Counted from the first letter of the stretch, positions 1-8,658 are shown. The stretch is 64,000 nt of DNA from Bradyrhizobium sp. CER78 (GCF_029846235.1 NZ_JARVWP010000023.1:55088-119087), one strand, 5' to 3'. Notes: a model not told the origin generated them from the sequence alone. Numbers and translations are program-made.

Positions 1-653
1 GACGCAAGCCGCATCAGGGCGGTCAGGTCACTGCGGTATGCCGCGTCGAGCATCTCCTCCTCGGAGAGGCGCGAGTCTGGATAGTGAGGCGGCAATCGGT
101 ACGCGCGGCTCGGTATTGGTGCGTGATGGGTGACCACCACCAGCGGTCCGTTACGCGGCTTTCGCATCTCGGCATCGAGAAAGCTACGCGTTTGCATGTG
201 GCGGCCCAGAGCGTGGTGAGGCCGAAACCGCTGCTTGTAGTGCGCCATCCTGATCTTCCGGAAATCGTTCATCCGTTCAGCCGCGACTCTCATCGCGCGG
301 TACGGCTCGCCAAACAGATCGAAGTCCGTCCACGCGGTACCACCTGCGAAGGTCACGTCGCCAAGCCTGATCCAGTGATTCTGCAACACAAACAGCTTGG
401 TGCCCTCAGCGGCTGCCATCGCCTTCCGGACAGTCTCGTCGATATCGGTCCCATAGGCTTCGTGATTACCCGGGACATAGATCACTGGATTGTCCGGGAC
501 GCGCTCGAGCAGCCATTTCACGCCCCGCTCCATGCGCGGGATGAGATCCCCGGCGACGACCAGGACGTCGAATTGTGGACGCGCGCCTCCGGACGGTAGG
601 TCCCAGCCGCGGGTCAGTTCGACGTGCAGATCTGACAGGATCCACAAACGCAC
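1..653 (-). CDS. Calcineurin-like metallophosphoesterase (3' end outside window)
   Basis: The reading frame uses a GTG start at 653, preceded by a strong GGAGG ribosome-binding site eight bases upstream, and runs off the left edge after 217 codons. The metallophosphoesterase signature is complete as far as the frame goes: D8-x-H10, G35-D36, GNHE at 62-65, and a THHAP motif with histidines at about 176-177. These residues bind the two metal ions that catalyse phosphoester hydrolysis. There is no signal peptide or membrane segment, so a cytoplasmic enzyme is likely. The substrate cannot be told from the sequence; nucleotides, phosphoproteins and phosphodiesters are all possible in this superfamily. 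The gene is transcribed away from everything else in the window. Confidence 0.88.
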   Translation of the reverse strand, partial: MRLWILSDLHVELTRGWDLPSGGARPQFDVLVVAGDLIPRMERGVKWLLERVPDNPVIYVPGNHEAYGTDIDETVRKAMAAAEGTKLFVLQNHWIRLGDVTFAGGTAWTDFDLFGEPYRAMRVAAERMNDFRKIRMAHYKQRFRPHHALGRHMQTRSFLDAEMRKPRNGPLVVVTHHAPIPSRAYRLPPHYPDSRLSEEEMLDAAYRSDLTALMRLA

Positions 654-933
654 GGTTAATCCTCCTTTTGTCGCGTTTCTTTGAGAGGAAACCACCGTTG
701 GGAACCGCGAATCCTCATCCGGAACTTCGTCCCGCTTAAGCAAGTCGCGCCAGCCTTGCCGCAGTCGGAGGAGACTTGGGCCGCAGCTCGCGCGCCCCTC
801 GACGGAAGGATGAGGTCGGAGGCAGCCTCAACCAGTACGACACTCGAAGCTCGAACGACGCTTGTCATCAAAACGGCCTCAGCACTACTTCCATTAGATA
901 GAACAAAGCAGGAACATGAAGCCGAGTCAATAA

Positions 934-953
934 CTAGATATCTAAATATCTAG
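934..953. promoter_or_regulatory. Near-perfect 20-bp AT-rich palindrome, operator-like
   Basis: CTAGATATCTAAATATCTAG reads the same on both strands at 18 of 20 positions, and a related half (CTAGCTATCT) follows directly. It lies about 280 bases upstream of the metallophosphoesterase start, in an otherwise GC-rich non-coding stretch. The base composition and symmetry suggest a binding site for a dimeric regulator, but no regulator can be assigned. Confidence 0.4.
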
Positions 954-1032
954 CTATCTGAACCCGTTCGGCTCACGAGCTCATGTCATCGAAGAAAAGC
1001 GCAGTATCCTCTTGGCATCGCGGTAACAGAGG

Positions 1033-1345
1033 TCAGATGTCTCGCAGCCAGGCGATCAGCCTGATGTTTACTTTGTCGGGCCGTTCCTACTGGGTCCAGT
1101 GGCCGCAACCGGGTAGCAAATCCATACGCGCAAATCGGGCAGGGCGTCTTTCATCAGCGGAAGTATGTTTGCGAGCATGGTGAGGACGTGGTCGCGATCG
1201 CCGCCGATGTAGAGTGCGAGCTGCTCGATCCTTCTGCCCTCGAACGCGCGGAGAAAGGCATAGTCGCGAACGTGGTTGCGATAGCGATTGAGAGGGCCGC
1301 GAAAATCCGCTCCGCTGCCATATGAGTTGGGCGGGCCGAAACGTC
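1033..1345 (-). pseudogene. Decayed C-terminal part of an epoxide-hydrolase-like alpha/beta hydrolase
   Basis: The minus strand reads NSYGSGADFRGPLNRYRN, then a stretch matching the I-x-Q-x-x-L-Y-I-G-G-D-R-D segment of epoxide hydrolases, and after a frame change LPGCGHWTQ, a TAG stop where a Glu-containing segment should follow, then ERPDKVN and a final stop at 1033. The catalytic histidine motif GCGHW is recognisable. The frameshift near 1100, the in-frame nonsense codon and the missing N-terminal half with its nucleophile show that this is a remnant. It abuts the DUF1127 gene. Confidence 0.65.
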
Positions 1346-1358
1346 TGGTTGGGGAGGA

Positions 1359-1511
1359 TCAGCCGTTATAGTTGCCCGCTGCTACGCGCAGAATATCCGA
1401 GCGATGAAGGCCGATGTCGGCCAATTCGCGATCGCTGAATTGGGATAGCTCGGCGATATTGCGCCGACGGTCCCTGAACGCCTTGATCATGTTGATGAAC
1501 GAAAGCAACAT
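1359..1511 (-). CDS. DUF1127 (YjiS-like) small protein, 50 aa
   Basis: This 50-residue basic protein starts MLLSFINMIKAFRDRRR and carries the DUF1127 pattern, an N-terminal amphipathic helix followed by L-S-x-F-S-D-R-E-L-A-D-I-G-L-x-R-x-D-I. A good AAGGAG site precedes the ATG. DUF1127 proteins are common in alphaproteobacteria, and some act in RNA binding and in phosphate or carbon metabolism; the role here is unknown. It is too short to be found by length-filtered gene calling. Confidence 0.85.
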   Translation of the reverse strand: MLLSFINMIKAFRDRRRNIAELSQFSDRELADIGLHRSDILRVAAGNYNG

Positions 1512-1655
1512 TAGTAAGTCTCCTTATCGTTCGATTCAGCTCTCGCAAAATGCGGTTTTCCAACACATCCAGCTTAAAGACGATCGTGATCAGCGGTTCA
1601 ATTGGACGCCGGTGGTCGTCGGACACACCGAAGGGGAACGGAACGATACAAAGAT

Positions 1656-1757
1656 TTATGACACTCCCTGCTGGTCGTGCCGCGCACCAGCGATGTTCTC
1701 GGCCATCAATGCCACTGCTGATGCGACATCGAGCTGGAACGAAAACGCCGCGGCCAT
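1656..1757 (-). CDS. Possible 33-aa small protein
   Basis: A short frame beginning MAAAFSFQLDVASAVALMAE and ending at a TAA at 1656 lies between two other small minus-strand genes. It is mildly amphipathic and contains no recognised domain. The upstream frame stays open for several codons and no clear ribosome-binding site is visible. It could be a real short peptide, the remnant of a longer gene, or chance. Confidence 0.22.
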   Translation of the reverse strand: MAAAFSFQLDVASAVALMAENIAGARHDQQGVS

Positions 1758-1793
1758 GCGCAAGGTCGCGGCGCTCGTGCGATGCGGTTGACC

Positions 1794-1955
1794 CTAACGC
1801 CTGCCGTGCTGGTCTTGATCGTAGGCCTGCAGTATGCGGACAAAATCGGCCATGCTGGATTGATCCCGACTTTCGGTCACAGCCGCAACCTGAACATCGG
1901 ACGCGGTCTGGCTCCCTTGCCAAATCCGGATTAGGAGATCGGCGATGTTTCTCAT
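1794..1955 (-). CDS. Small hypothetical protein, 53 aa
   Basis: The frame starts MRNIADLLIRIWQGSQTASD behind a GGAG site placed eight bases upstream of the ATG, and it ends with an acidic and basic tail (YDQDQHGRR). A longer start at 1994 is possible but has a weaker site. There is no signal peptide or known domain. It stands in tandem with the DUF1127 gene on the same strand, so the two could be co-transcribed. The function is unknown. Confidence 0.4.
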   Translation of the reverse strand: MRNIADLLIRIWQGSQTASDVQVAAVTESRDQSSMADFVRILQAYDQDQHGRR

Positions 1956-2331
1956 GGCGTACTCTCCGCAGCCAACTGTGGCGGTAGACACCAATTGCTG
2001 GAGCGGACGCGGGCTCGATCAGGAAAAAGGTCGGCGGGCGCTACACCGCCGGCCTTGTCCTGCAACTGCCGGCTCGCGGGCCGGTTCCGTTGCGCGTCAC
2101 TCCGCATTCATGGATAGCAGCGAGTACCTGATGGAGCCATTGCGCGCGGGTATGAAGCGATCGGACCAAGGAACGCTCGGGCTAGTGCATCGGTATAAAT
2201 CGACTAGACGTTGGTTTAGTCCCAGGTTCACCTGGCATGCTCGGCCGCGCCAACCGGGCGGCAGAGCGCCGTAACGAACCGCTTTGCCGCAAAGGTCTCC
2301 CGCCGCCAATCCGCGCGTTTTTATGCCGCGC

Positions 2332-2601
2332 TCAGATCGGCGTCACATCAGTGAAATTGCGTATGTCTTCGTCGATCTCATGGGCGTGCGGGCCAAACGC
2401 CGACCGGCACTCGTCGAGCGAGTCACACAGCAGGTGGCACATGGCGACATACGCGCCCGCACGTCTTCCATCCCGATCCGCGAGCCCCTTGTCGATGGTG
2501 TAGTATTTCAAGGCCCCACCCATCCTGCTCTTGATGAGCGGCAGGTGTTTTATGCAGTAGTAATCGTCGTCGAACCGAGCATCCGGTTTGTTGGGATACA
2601 T
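2332..2601 (-). CDS. EthD-domain protein, apparently with a disrupted start
   Basis: The product begins MYPNKPDARFDDDYY, followed by HLPLIKSRMGGALKYYTID, the hallmark of small EthD dimeric alpha+beta-barrel proteins, which run to about 100 residues and are named for an ether-degradation gene of uncertain biochemical role. The natural start appears to be 18 bases further upstream at 2619, where an AGGAG site precedes ATG-ATC-TAG-GTT-AGC-GTC-ATG. The family normally has MIKVSVMYPNKP, so a Lys codon has become the stop at 2611-2613. Translation could restart at 2601 without its own ribosome site. The C-terminus also ends a little early, after FTDVTPI. Confidence 0.7.
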   Translation of the reverse strand: MYPNKPDARFDDDYYCIKHLPLIKSRMGGALKYYTIDKGLADRDGRRAGAYVAMCHLLCDSLDECRSAFGPHAHEIDEDIRNFTDVTPI

Positions 2602-2638
2602 GACGCTAACCTAGATCATCGCTTACTCCTAGAGATTG

Positions 2639-2851
2639 TCATACGGCAGCTCCTGCGCTGGACGCGTCGTGTAGACGGCTTACGGCTCCGGCCTCATCGG
2701 CAATCACCGCGATTGCATCCGCCTGCTTGACGGCACGTCGTGTGGGACGATTGGCGACATTCGTGCGCGCGAGCTCGATCGCCCGCCGGCGATCGTTGCC
2801 GCAGGCGGCGTAGAACTCTGCAGCATGGTCCGCAAAGGCGAGCAGATGCCC
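2639..2851 (-). pseudogene. C-terminal fragment of a TPR-type protein
   Basis: The minus strand encodes LLAFADHAAEFYAACGNDRR, then an ELARTNVANRPTRRAV stretch typical of the last helices of Bradyrhizobium tetratricopeptide-repeat proteins. The frame is closed by a stop immediately upstream (2852-2854), so only about 70 C-terminal residues remain and no start is available. It sits just upstream of the EthD gene on the same strand. This is a gene remnant, not a functional reading frame. Confidence 0.45.
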
Positions 2852-2908
2852 TCAAGAAGCTGATCGAAGCCGGAACGCGCTGCGGACGATCGCGGTGCCG
2901 ATCTTCGA

Positions 2909-3664
2909 TCAAAAGGGTGCAGCGATCGCTGCTGCTGAGATCAATTGGATCGCTTCATCGCCTGGTCGATCGTTCTGACCATCGTGGCGCCGGCCGGACT
3001 GAGGGCGGCGGATTCTGCGCCGCCTCAGCGGACCAATTTGTGCCGCACCAGCGGCGCGTTGCTCGGCCCTGGTCATTGGGAAGGTGAGAAGAAAGGACGA
3101 TCCTTCCTCGCCGCAAGACGTATGAATGCGGCCGCCCAGACGGTTGGCTAACTCGCTGATGATGGTTAGCCCGCGACCGCGCCGAACGGCGTCAGGTGCC
3201 GAGCCATTATCAGAAACCCTGCACTTTGCGACATTGTCAGCAAGACTTAGTTCCACTCGCACTGCAGGACGCCTGCTGTCAAACTGCGCGTGCCGCGCCA
3301 CATTGGTCAGTAGCTCGGACACAATGAGTCCAAGCTTCCAGGCGCGTTCTTTCTCAAGCAGCAGATCGTCCGCTGAAAACATCAAGCGAATCGTCAAGGG
3401 CGCCAGCCGGCATTTCGTGATCGAGACGCAGAGCTGCTGAAGGTATCGCGCGGCATTGGCAAGACGCCCTCGATGCGGCGTGTGTAATGCGCCGTGAACG
3501 TCGGCGTATTCATGCAGGAGCTCCACGACGTCGAGGAGGGCGACCTTGACCGCAACGTTATCAGATTTAATCGCTTTTGCCGAAACCGCGCAGATAGCAG
3601 ATGTGAGATCGTTATCTATCCTGTGATTCAACTCGCGAAGAAGCAAGGATTCATCGGGGTACAT
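2909..3664 (-). CDS. HWE/HisKA_2-type sensor histidine kinase, no sensor domain
   Basis: The 251-residue protein has the short-kinase layout: H-box ELNHR with the phospho-acceptor His14, N-box GLIVSELLTN near 125, the D-box SDNGS, a G-box GRGLTIISELANRLGGRI near 165, and a closing GSSFLLTFPM near 195. This matches soluble HWE/HisKA_2 kinases, which work with partner sensors or response regulators. No input domain is present. The last 50 residues, rich in Arg and Pro, lie beyond the usual end of the family and run into decayed DNA, so they are probably a readthrough tail. The target regulator is not evident nearby. Confidence 0.8.
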   Translation of the reverse strand: MYPDESLLLRELNHRIDNDLTSAICAVSAKAIKSDNVAVKVALLDVVELLHEYADVHGALHTPHRGRLANAARYLQQLCVSITKCRLAPLTIRLMFSADDLLLEKERAWKLGLIVSELLTNVARHAQFDSRRPAVRVELSLADNVAKCRVSDNGSAPDAVRRGRGLTIISELANRLGGRIHTSCGEEGSSFLLTFPMTRAEQRAAGAAQIGPLRRRRIRRPQSGRRHDGQNDRPGDEAIQLISAAAIAAPF

Positions 3665-3728
3665 TTCGTGCTCCTACAGGTCTTTCTCTCGCTCAAGCCG
3701 TAGCCAGGCGCTGGGTGATATCCCCTGG

Positions 3729-4127
3729 TCAGCGCGGCATCTGCAGATTCATCAACTCGGAATGGCCCATCATATTCTCGTTCAGATTGGCCATGATCAC
3801 GAGCGAGCCCGCGAGAACCAGGAAGACAATGAGCACGCCAAAGGCGAGCGCCAGCACGTTATTGGTGCTATCGGGTCCAGTCGTGATGTGAAGGAAGAAC
3901 ACCAGGTGCACTCCCATCTGAGCGATGGCGAGGACGGCGAGCCCGGCTGGCACCCCGGGCGCCCAGATTACCGAGGTGTTTGCCACCCAAAAGGACGTGA
4001 CCGTCAGGATCACGGCAAGCAGCAGTCCGATCGTGTACACAAGGAAACCAGAAGACGTTTCTTGCTCCGACGCGGGGATCGTCGGTCGCTCTCCCGGTGC
4101 AACGTCCCAATGTGTTTCGGCGGTCAT
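3729..4127 (-). CDS. cyoD: Cytochrome bo3 ubiquinol oxidase subunit IV (copy 1)
   Basis: A 132-residue inner-membrane protein with three predicted transmembrane helices and the CyoD core MGVHLVFFLHITTG. It is the small subunit that helps assemble the Cu(B) site of the haem-copper quinol oxidase. The ATG at 4127 overlaps the cyoC stop as ATGA; an upstream start would run into cyoC and is unlikely. It is longer than the E. coli protein (109 residues) because of an N-terminal extension, MTAETHWDVAPGERPTIPAS. It is the last gene of the cyoEABCD operon and has a close duplicate at 57.2-57.6 kb. Confidence 0.95.
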   Translation of the reverse strand: MTAETHWDVAPGERPTIPASEQETSSGFLVYTIGLLLAVILTVTSFWVANTSVIWAPGVPAGLAVLAIAQMGVHLVFFLHITTGPDSTNNVLALAFGVLIVFLVLAGSLVIMANLNENMMGHSELMNLQMPR

Positions 4128-4756
4128 GGAAGGACTCCCATCAGATAGACAACGGTGAAAATAAGAACCCAGATGATGTCGAGCGCGTGCCAGAAGAGGG
4201 AGAAGCAGTGCAGGCGGCGCACCACGGCGTCCTGAAAACCTCTCAGTGACAGCTGAACCATCATGAGAACCAGCCATGCCAGTCCGACCGTCACGTGCAG
4301 CCCGTGACTGCCGACCAGCGCAAAGAATGCGGAAAGAAACGCGCTGCGTTGGGGCGTCGCTCCCAACGCAATCATGCCCTGGAACTCGTTGAGCTCGAGA
4401 GCAAGAAATGCCGCTCCCAGAAGGAACGTCACCACGGCGCCAAGGAAGGTCGCGAGATAACGCTGCGAGTTGATGGCCAAGGACATCATTCCACAGCTGT
4501 AGCTGGAGAGCAGGAGAAGGGCAGTCTCCATTGCGACGTTGCGCTGGTCGAACAGCTGACCACCGGTCAGGCCACCCGCGCTCGCCTTTGCAAGCACGGC
4601 ATAGGCCGCAAACAGCGCGGAGAACATCACGATGTCACTCAGCAGGAAGATCCAGAACCCAAAGCCGGCGATGATCCGCTTGGGTGCGGGACCCGCCTCG
4701 CTGATATCAAGCAGTTCGCCGTGGCGGACTGCATCCATCTCAACTGCGACGTTCAT
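4124..4756 (-). CDS. cyoC: Cytochrome bo3 ubiquinol oxidase subunit III (copy 1)
   Basis: A 210-residue integral membrane protein of the haem-copper oxidase subunit III family with five predicted helices (for example FGFWIFLLSDIVMFSALFAAY and GLHVTVGLAWLVLMMVQLSL). It stabilises the catalytic subunit and the proton-pumping complex. The start and stop overlap the neighbours cyoB and cyoD as ATGA junctions, so translational coupling is likely. By eye, only about six substitutions distinguish it from the copy at 57.6 kb. Confidence 0.96.
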   Translation of the reverse strand: MNVAVEMDAVRHGELLDISEAGPAPKRIIAGFGFWIFLLSDIVMFSALFAAYAVLAKASAGGLTGGQLFDQRNVAMETALLLLSSYSCGMMSLAINSQRYLATFLGAVVTFLLGAAFLALELNEFQGMIALGATPQRSAFLSAFFALVGSHGLHVTVGLAWLVLMMVQLSLRGFQDAVVRRLHCFSLFWHALDIIWVLIFTVVYLMGVLP

Positions 4757-6741
4757 AACGAAACCTCCACCGGGTGCGCGCGATCGAACAGAGCGACCTC
4801 ATCTGCGGGGATCTCGACTTCGTCCTTCGTGCGGAACATGAAGGCGAGCAATGTCACGGCCGCGCCGAGAACTCCGAAGCCTGCCATCCACCAGATATGC
4901 CAGATCAAGGCGAAGCCGGTGACGACTGTGAAGAACGCGGTCACGAAACCGACAGGACTGTTCTTGGGCACTTCGATCGGCCGGTACGCGTGCTGCTGCA
5001 CGGGCAACTCCTGCTTCGCAAGCACGCGCTGCTTGTGGGTCCAGAAAGCATCAAGCCCATCAACACGCGGCAGGACCGCAAAATTCCAGGCCGGAGGCGG
5101 TGATGCCGTGGACCATTCCAGAGTGCGGCCGTTCCAGGGATCGCCCGTCGTGTCGCGCAGTTGCGCACGGTGGCGAATTGACACCACGATCTGGACGATC
5201 TGACAGATGATTCCAGCAAAAATCACGATTGCGCCTACCTCGGCGACCAACAACCATGGTTGCCAGGCGAGAACATCGGAGTGCTGCAGGCGGCGGGGCA
5301 TACCCATCAGCCCTGTCACGTAGAGCGGCATGAAAGCGAGGTGGAAGCCGACGAACCAGCACCAGAACGCCGCCTTACCCCACCGCTCATCCAGCTTGAA
5401 GCCGAATGCCTTGGGAAACCAGTAATTGTAGCCGGCTATCGCCCCGAACAGGACGCCCGGGATGATGACGTGATGGAAATGGGCAACCAGGAAAACACTG
5501 TTGTGGACCTGCCAATCGACCGCCGGCAATGCGAGCAGAACGCCCGTCAAGCCGCCGAACACGAACGTCACCATGAAGCCGATCGTCCACAACACCGGCA
5601 CCGTGAACCGGATTCGACCGCCGTACATCGTGAACAACCAATTGAAGACTTTGACGCCCGTCGGCACACCGATGATCATGCTGGTGATGCCGAAGAAGGC
5701 GTTGACACTCGCGCTGGCGCCCATCGTGAAGAAATGATGCAGCCAGACCGTGTATGAGAGTACGCAGATCGCCATCGTGGCGAGCACCATCGAGCGATAG
5801 CCGAATAGCGACTTACCCGAAAACGTGGCGGCGACCTCGGAATAGACGCCAAATGCGGGCAGGACCAGGATGTAGACTTCGGGATGGCCCCAAATCCAGA
5901 ACAGGTTCACATACATCATCACGTTGCCGCCGGCATCCACGGTGAAGAAGTGAAAGCCAAGGTAGCGATCGAGAAGAAGCATTGCGAACAGCGCGGTGAG
6001 GACGGGGAACGCCGCCACAATCAGCAGGTTCGAGGCGAGCGCCGTCCAGCAGAAAACCGGCATGCGCAAGTAACTCATGCCAGGAGCCCGCATCTTCAGA
6101 ATCGTGGTGACGAAGTTGACGCCGCTCAACAAGGTCCCAATGCCCGAGATTTGCAACGACCAGAGATAGTAGTCGACGCCGACTCCGGGTGAGAATTGCA
6201 GCTCACTAAGCGGCGGATAGGCGAACCAGCCGGTCTTCGCGAATTCGCCTATAGCGAGCGACATGTTGGTGAGGAGAACACCGGACGCGGTGAGCCAGAA
6301 GCTGATCGAGTTCAGCGTAGGGAACGCGACATCGCGGACGCCGAGTTGCAACGGGACAACAAAGTTCATCAGTCCGATCACAAACGGCATGGCCACAAAG
6401 AATATCATGATCGTGCCATGCGCCGAGAAGATTTGGTCAAAATGCTCGGGCGGCAGGTATCCTTGCGCTCCGCCGACTGCGACGGCCTGCTGCGTGCGCA
6501 TCATGATGCCATCCGCGAATCCGCGCAGCAGCATGACCAGCGCGAGGACGATATACATGACGCCGATGCGTTTGTGGTCGACGGAGGTGATCCACTCGCG
6601 CCAGAGATAGGGAACGTAACCCTTGAGCGTGACCCACGAAAGGATCGAGCCGATGACGACGATCATGACGCCGACCGTCCCCATGATAATCGGCTGATCG
6701 AACGGGACAGCACTCCAGTCCAGTTTACCAAGTAGAGTCAT
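4753..6741 (-). CDS. cyoB: Cytochrome bo3 ubiquinol oxidase subunit I (copy 1)
   Basis: The 662-residue catalytic subunit carries low-spin haem, high-spin haem O and Cu(B), reduces O2 to water and pumps protons. Ligands are visible: H108 and H423 (low-spin haem), H421 (high-spin haem), and H286, H335 and H336 (Cu(B)), with Y290 in the WGHPEVY motif as the cross-linked tyrosine. D137 matches the D-channel entry aspartate. The ATG at 6741 (MTLLGKLDW) overlaps the cyoA stop as ATGA; the 12 extra upstream codons lie within cyoA. The length matches E. coli CyoB (663). Confidence 0.97.
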   Translation of the reverse strand: MTLLGKLDWSAVPFDQPIIMGTVGVMIVVIGSILSWVTLKGYVPYLWREWITSVDHKRIGVMYIVLALVMLLRGFADGIMMRTQQAVAVGGAQGYLPPEHFDQIFSAHGTIMIFFVAMPFVIGLMNFVVPLQLGVRDVAFPTLNSISFWLTASGVLLTNMSLAIGEFAKTGWFAYPPLSELQFSPGVGVDYYLWSLQISGIGTLLSGVNFVTTILKMRAPGMSYLRMPVFCWTALASNLLIVAAFPVLTALFAMLLLDRYLGFHFFTVDAGGNVMMYVNLFWIWGHPEVYILVLPAFGVYSEVAATFSGKSLFGYRSMVLATMAICVLSYTVWLHHFFTMGASASVNAFFGITSMIIGVPTGVKVFNWLFTMYGGRIRFTVPVLWTIGFMVTFVFGGLTGVLLALPAVDWQVHNSVFLVAHFHHVIIPGVLFGAIAGYNYWFPKAFGFKLDERWGKAAFWCWFVGFHLAFMPLYVTGLMGMPRRLQHSDVLAWQPWLLVAEVGAIVIFAGIICQIVQIVVSIRHRAQLRDTTGDPWNGRTLEWSTASPPPAWNFAVLPRVDGLDAFWTHKQRVLAKQELPVQQHAYRPIEVPKNSPVGFVTAFFTVVTGFALIWHIWWMAGFGVLGAAVTLLAFMFRTKDEVEIPADEVALFDRAHPVEVSL

Positions 6742-7616
6742 TGTTCTGCCCTCATCGATGTGGGATAGCTGCGGCACAAGGCGGCGTCAGACTGCATTGA
6801 GGTCGTCCGGATGGTGTCAAACAGACCGGGCGCGACCGAGTGATAGGTGAACGGGGTCACCGCAGCGCTAGGCTTGGCGAGATCGGCATAGCTCTTCGAA
6901 TCCAGCACCAGTCCAGCGCTGCTGGTCGAAGAGACCCACTGCGCAAAGCGTTCGGACGGCATCGCGTCGACGTTGAAGTGCATATCCGCGAAGCCGTCGC
7001 CGCTGAAATTGGCCGACAAGCCGCGATAAGTTCCCGCGTAGTCGGCTCGCAAGTTCAGCCGCGTCACCATTCCGGCCATGGTGTAGATCTGGCCAGCGAG
7101 CTGTGGCACGAAGAAGCTGTTCATGACGCCCGATGATGTCAGCTCGAAGCTCACCGGCGTGCCGACGGGTATCGTCAGGTGATTGACGCTGGCGACACCC
7201 AGTTCCGGATAGATGAACAGCCATTTCCAGTCGAGCGAGATGGCTTGAACCTTGATAGGCCTCGTAGAAGAGGCAATCGGCTTGGGCGGATCGAGATCGT
7301 ATGCGCCAATCCATGCCACAGTGCCGGTGAGCAAAATGGTCATCAGCGGGATCGACCAGACGAGCATCTCTAGGCGGCCAGAATAGACGAAATCCGGCCG
7401 ATAGCGCGCGTGGTCATTCGATGCGCGGAACCAGAAGGCAACGCCAAGTGTCGCAATGACCACCGGAATCACGATCGCCAGCATGATGCCGGTCGCGTTG
7501 ATTAGAATCTGCAGTTCAGCAAAGGCAATGGGTCCCTTCGGATCGAGCACGCCTTCGGTGCAGCCACCGAGTAGCAAGGCGCCGGTCAGGGACAGAGCAA
7601 GCAAACAGATTCGCAT
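6738..7616 (-). CDS. cyoA: Cytochrome bo3 ubiquinol oxidase subunit II (copy 1)
   Basis: A 292-residue lipoprotein: MRICLLALSLTGALLLGGC is a type II signal ending in the lipobox Cys19. Two transmembrane helices and a periplasmic cupredoxin domain follow. The Cu(A) cysteine and histidine ligands of cytochrome c oxidases are absent; the equivalent loop reads SGDGFADMHF, as in quinol oxidases, which fixes the electron donor as ubiquinol. The ATG at 7616 lies one base after the cyoE stop, and the stop overlaps the cyoB start. Confidence 0.96.
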   Translation of the reverse strand: MRICLLALSLTGALLLGGCTEGVLDPKGPIAFAELQILINATGIMLAIVIPVVIATLGVAFWFRASNDHARYRPDFVYSGRLEMLVWSIPLMTILLTGTVAWIGAYDLDPPKPIASSTRPIKVQAISLDWKWLFIYPELGVASVNHLTIPVGTPVSFELTSSGVMNSFFVPQLAGQIYTMAGMVTRLNLRADYAGTYRGLSANFSGDGFADMHFNVDAMPSERFAQWVSSTSSAGLVLDSKSYADLAKPSAAVTPFTYHSVAPGLFDTIRTTSMQSDAALCRSYPTSMRAEQ

Positions 7617-7617
7617 G

Positions 7618-8658
7618 TCAGACCTCGCGAGTAATGAGAGTGGGGAGGCCGTTTGCGACGCGAGCGGTGCGTGGCAGGGCCTTGCCGTGTGCCCATCCGC
7701 CGCTGTGGCGAGCATGCGGGGCAGGGAACCGCGAGAACGCACCAGCGCGGTGGTCGGCCAGGAGCGCCGCAAACAGCGCGAACAAATAGAAAATCGAAAA
7801 AAGGAACAGCCTGTGAGCCGCGCGCCGATCGGCTCCAGTGCTCTTGTTCACCTGGTGTGCGAGTAGAAGGAAGAGCGCGCTGCAGGCCGCTGCGATCACG
7901 CCATAGATCACGCCTGCAAATCCGAGCACCCAAGGCAGTTCGGAGGCGAGAACTAGGAGGACGCTGTAGACTAGGATCTGCCGCGCTGTTGCGGCCCGTC
8001 CCGCAACAACCGGCAGCATGGGGACGCCGGCGCGGGCATAGTCATCGCTGCGATTAAGCGCGAGAGCCCAGAAATGGGCTGGTGTCCATAGGAAGATAAT
8101 GAGGAAAAGCGCAAGCGGCTCGAGTGCAGTTTGTCCGGTCGCCGCAGCCCATCCGATCACGGGCGGCAGCGCGCCGGCCGCACCGCCGATAACGATGTTC
8201 TGGGATGTTCTCCGTTTCAGCCACGCCGTGTACACGGCAACGTAGAAGAGAATTGTGCCGGCCAGCAGCGCGGCCGCTGCGAGGTTCGTTGCCAAGGCGA
8301 GAGCTGTAACCGCAACAACGGCAAGCACCAGTCCAAAGACAAGCGCCTCGATCTTCGAGACCTTGCCGCGGGGAATGGGCCGCATCGCGGTACGAGCCAT
8401 GACTGCGTCGATATCGGCGTCGTACCACATGTTCAACGCACCGGCGGCTCCGGCGCCGGTGGCGATTGCTAGAATTGCAATGAAGCCAGGGAGTGGATCG
8501 AGGCGGGTTGGCGCAACCATTAATCCGACGAATGCGGTGAACAGCGCGAGCGCCATCACGCGCGGCTTCATCAATGTGACGAAGTGGGGTAGCCGCTTCA
8601 CCAAACTCGACCGTGAGGCCAACGTGAGACGCGATAACGGAATCGCTGTGGTATTCAT
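7618..8658 (-). CDS. cyoE: Protohaem IX farnesyltransferase (haem O synthase, copy 1)
   Basis: A 346-residue UbiA-family prenyltransferase with about eight or nine transmembrane helices. It attaches a farnesyl group to haem B to make the haem O used by CyoB. The polyprenyl-diphosphate-binding motif is intact: N76, D80, D84, R89 and R93-P94, and the second conserved loop DDYARAGVPMLPVVAG is present. The start MNTTAIPLSR at 8658 is chosen because it is shared with copy 2 and the upstream extension is not conserved. Here it is the first gene of the operon (order E-A-B-C-D), whereas cyoE is last in E. coli. Confidence 0.95.
   Translation of the reverse strand: MNTTAIPLSRLTLASRSSLVKRLPHFVTLMKPRVMALALFTAFVGLMVAPTRLDPLPGFIAILAIATGAGAAGALNMWYDADIDAVMARTAMRPIPRGKVSKIEALVFGLVLAVVAVTALALATNLAAAALLAGTILFYVAVYTAWLKRRTSQNIVIGGAAGALPPVIGWAAATGQTALEPLALFLIIFLWTPAHFWALALNRSDDYARAGVPMLPVVAGRAATARQILVYSVLLVLASELPWVLGFAGVIYGVIAAACSALFLLLAHQVNKSTGADRRAAHRLFLFSIFYLFALFAALLADHRAGAFSRFPAPHARHSGGWAHGKALPRTARVANGLPTLITREV

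Noticed and set aside
1366..1923. A 185-codon minus-strand frame
   Set aside because: It crosses two small genes that have proper ribosome sites, lacks a ribosome site, and has a composition typical of chance frames.
2862..2990. Possible IclR-type effector-domain fragment on the plus strand
   Set aside because: The match is limited to about 20 residues, and the stretch is antisense to the tail of the histidine kinase; kept only as part of the decay finding.
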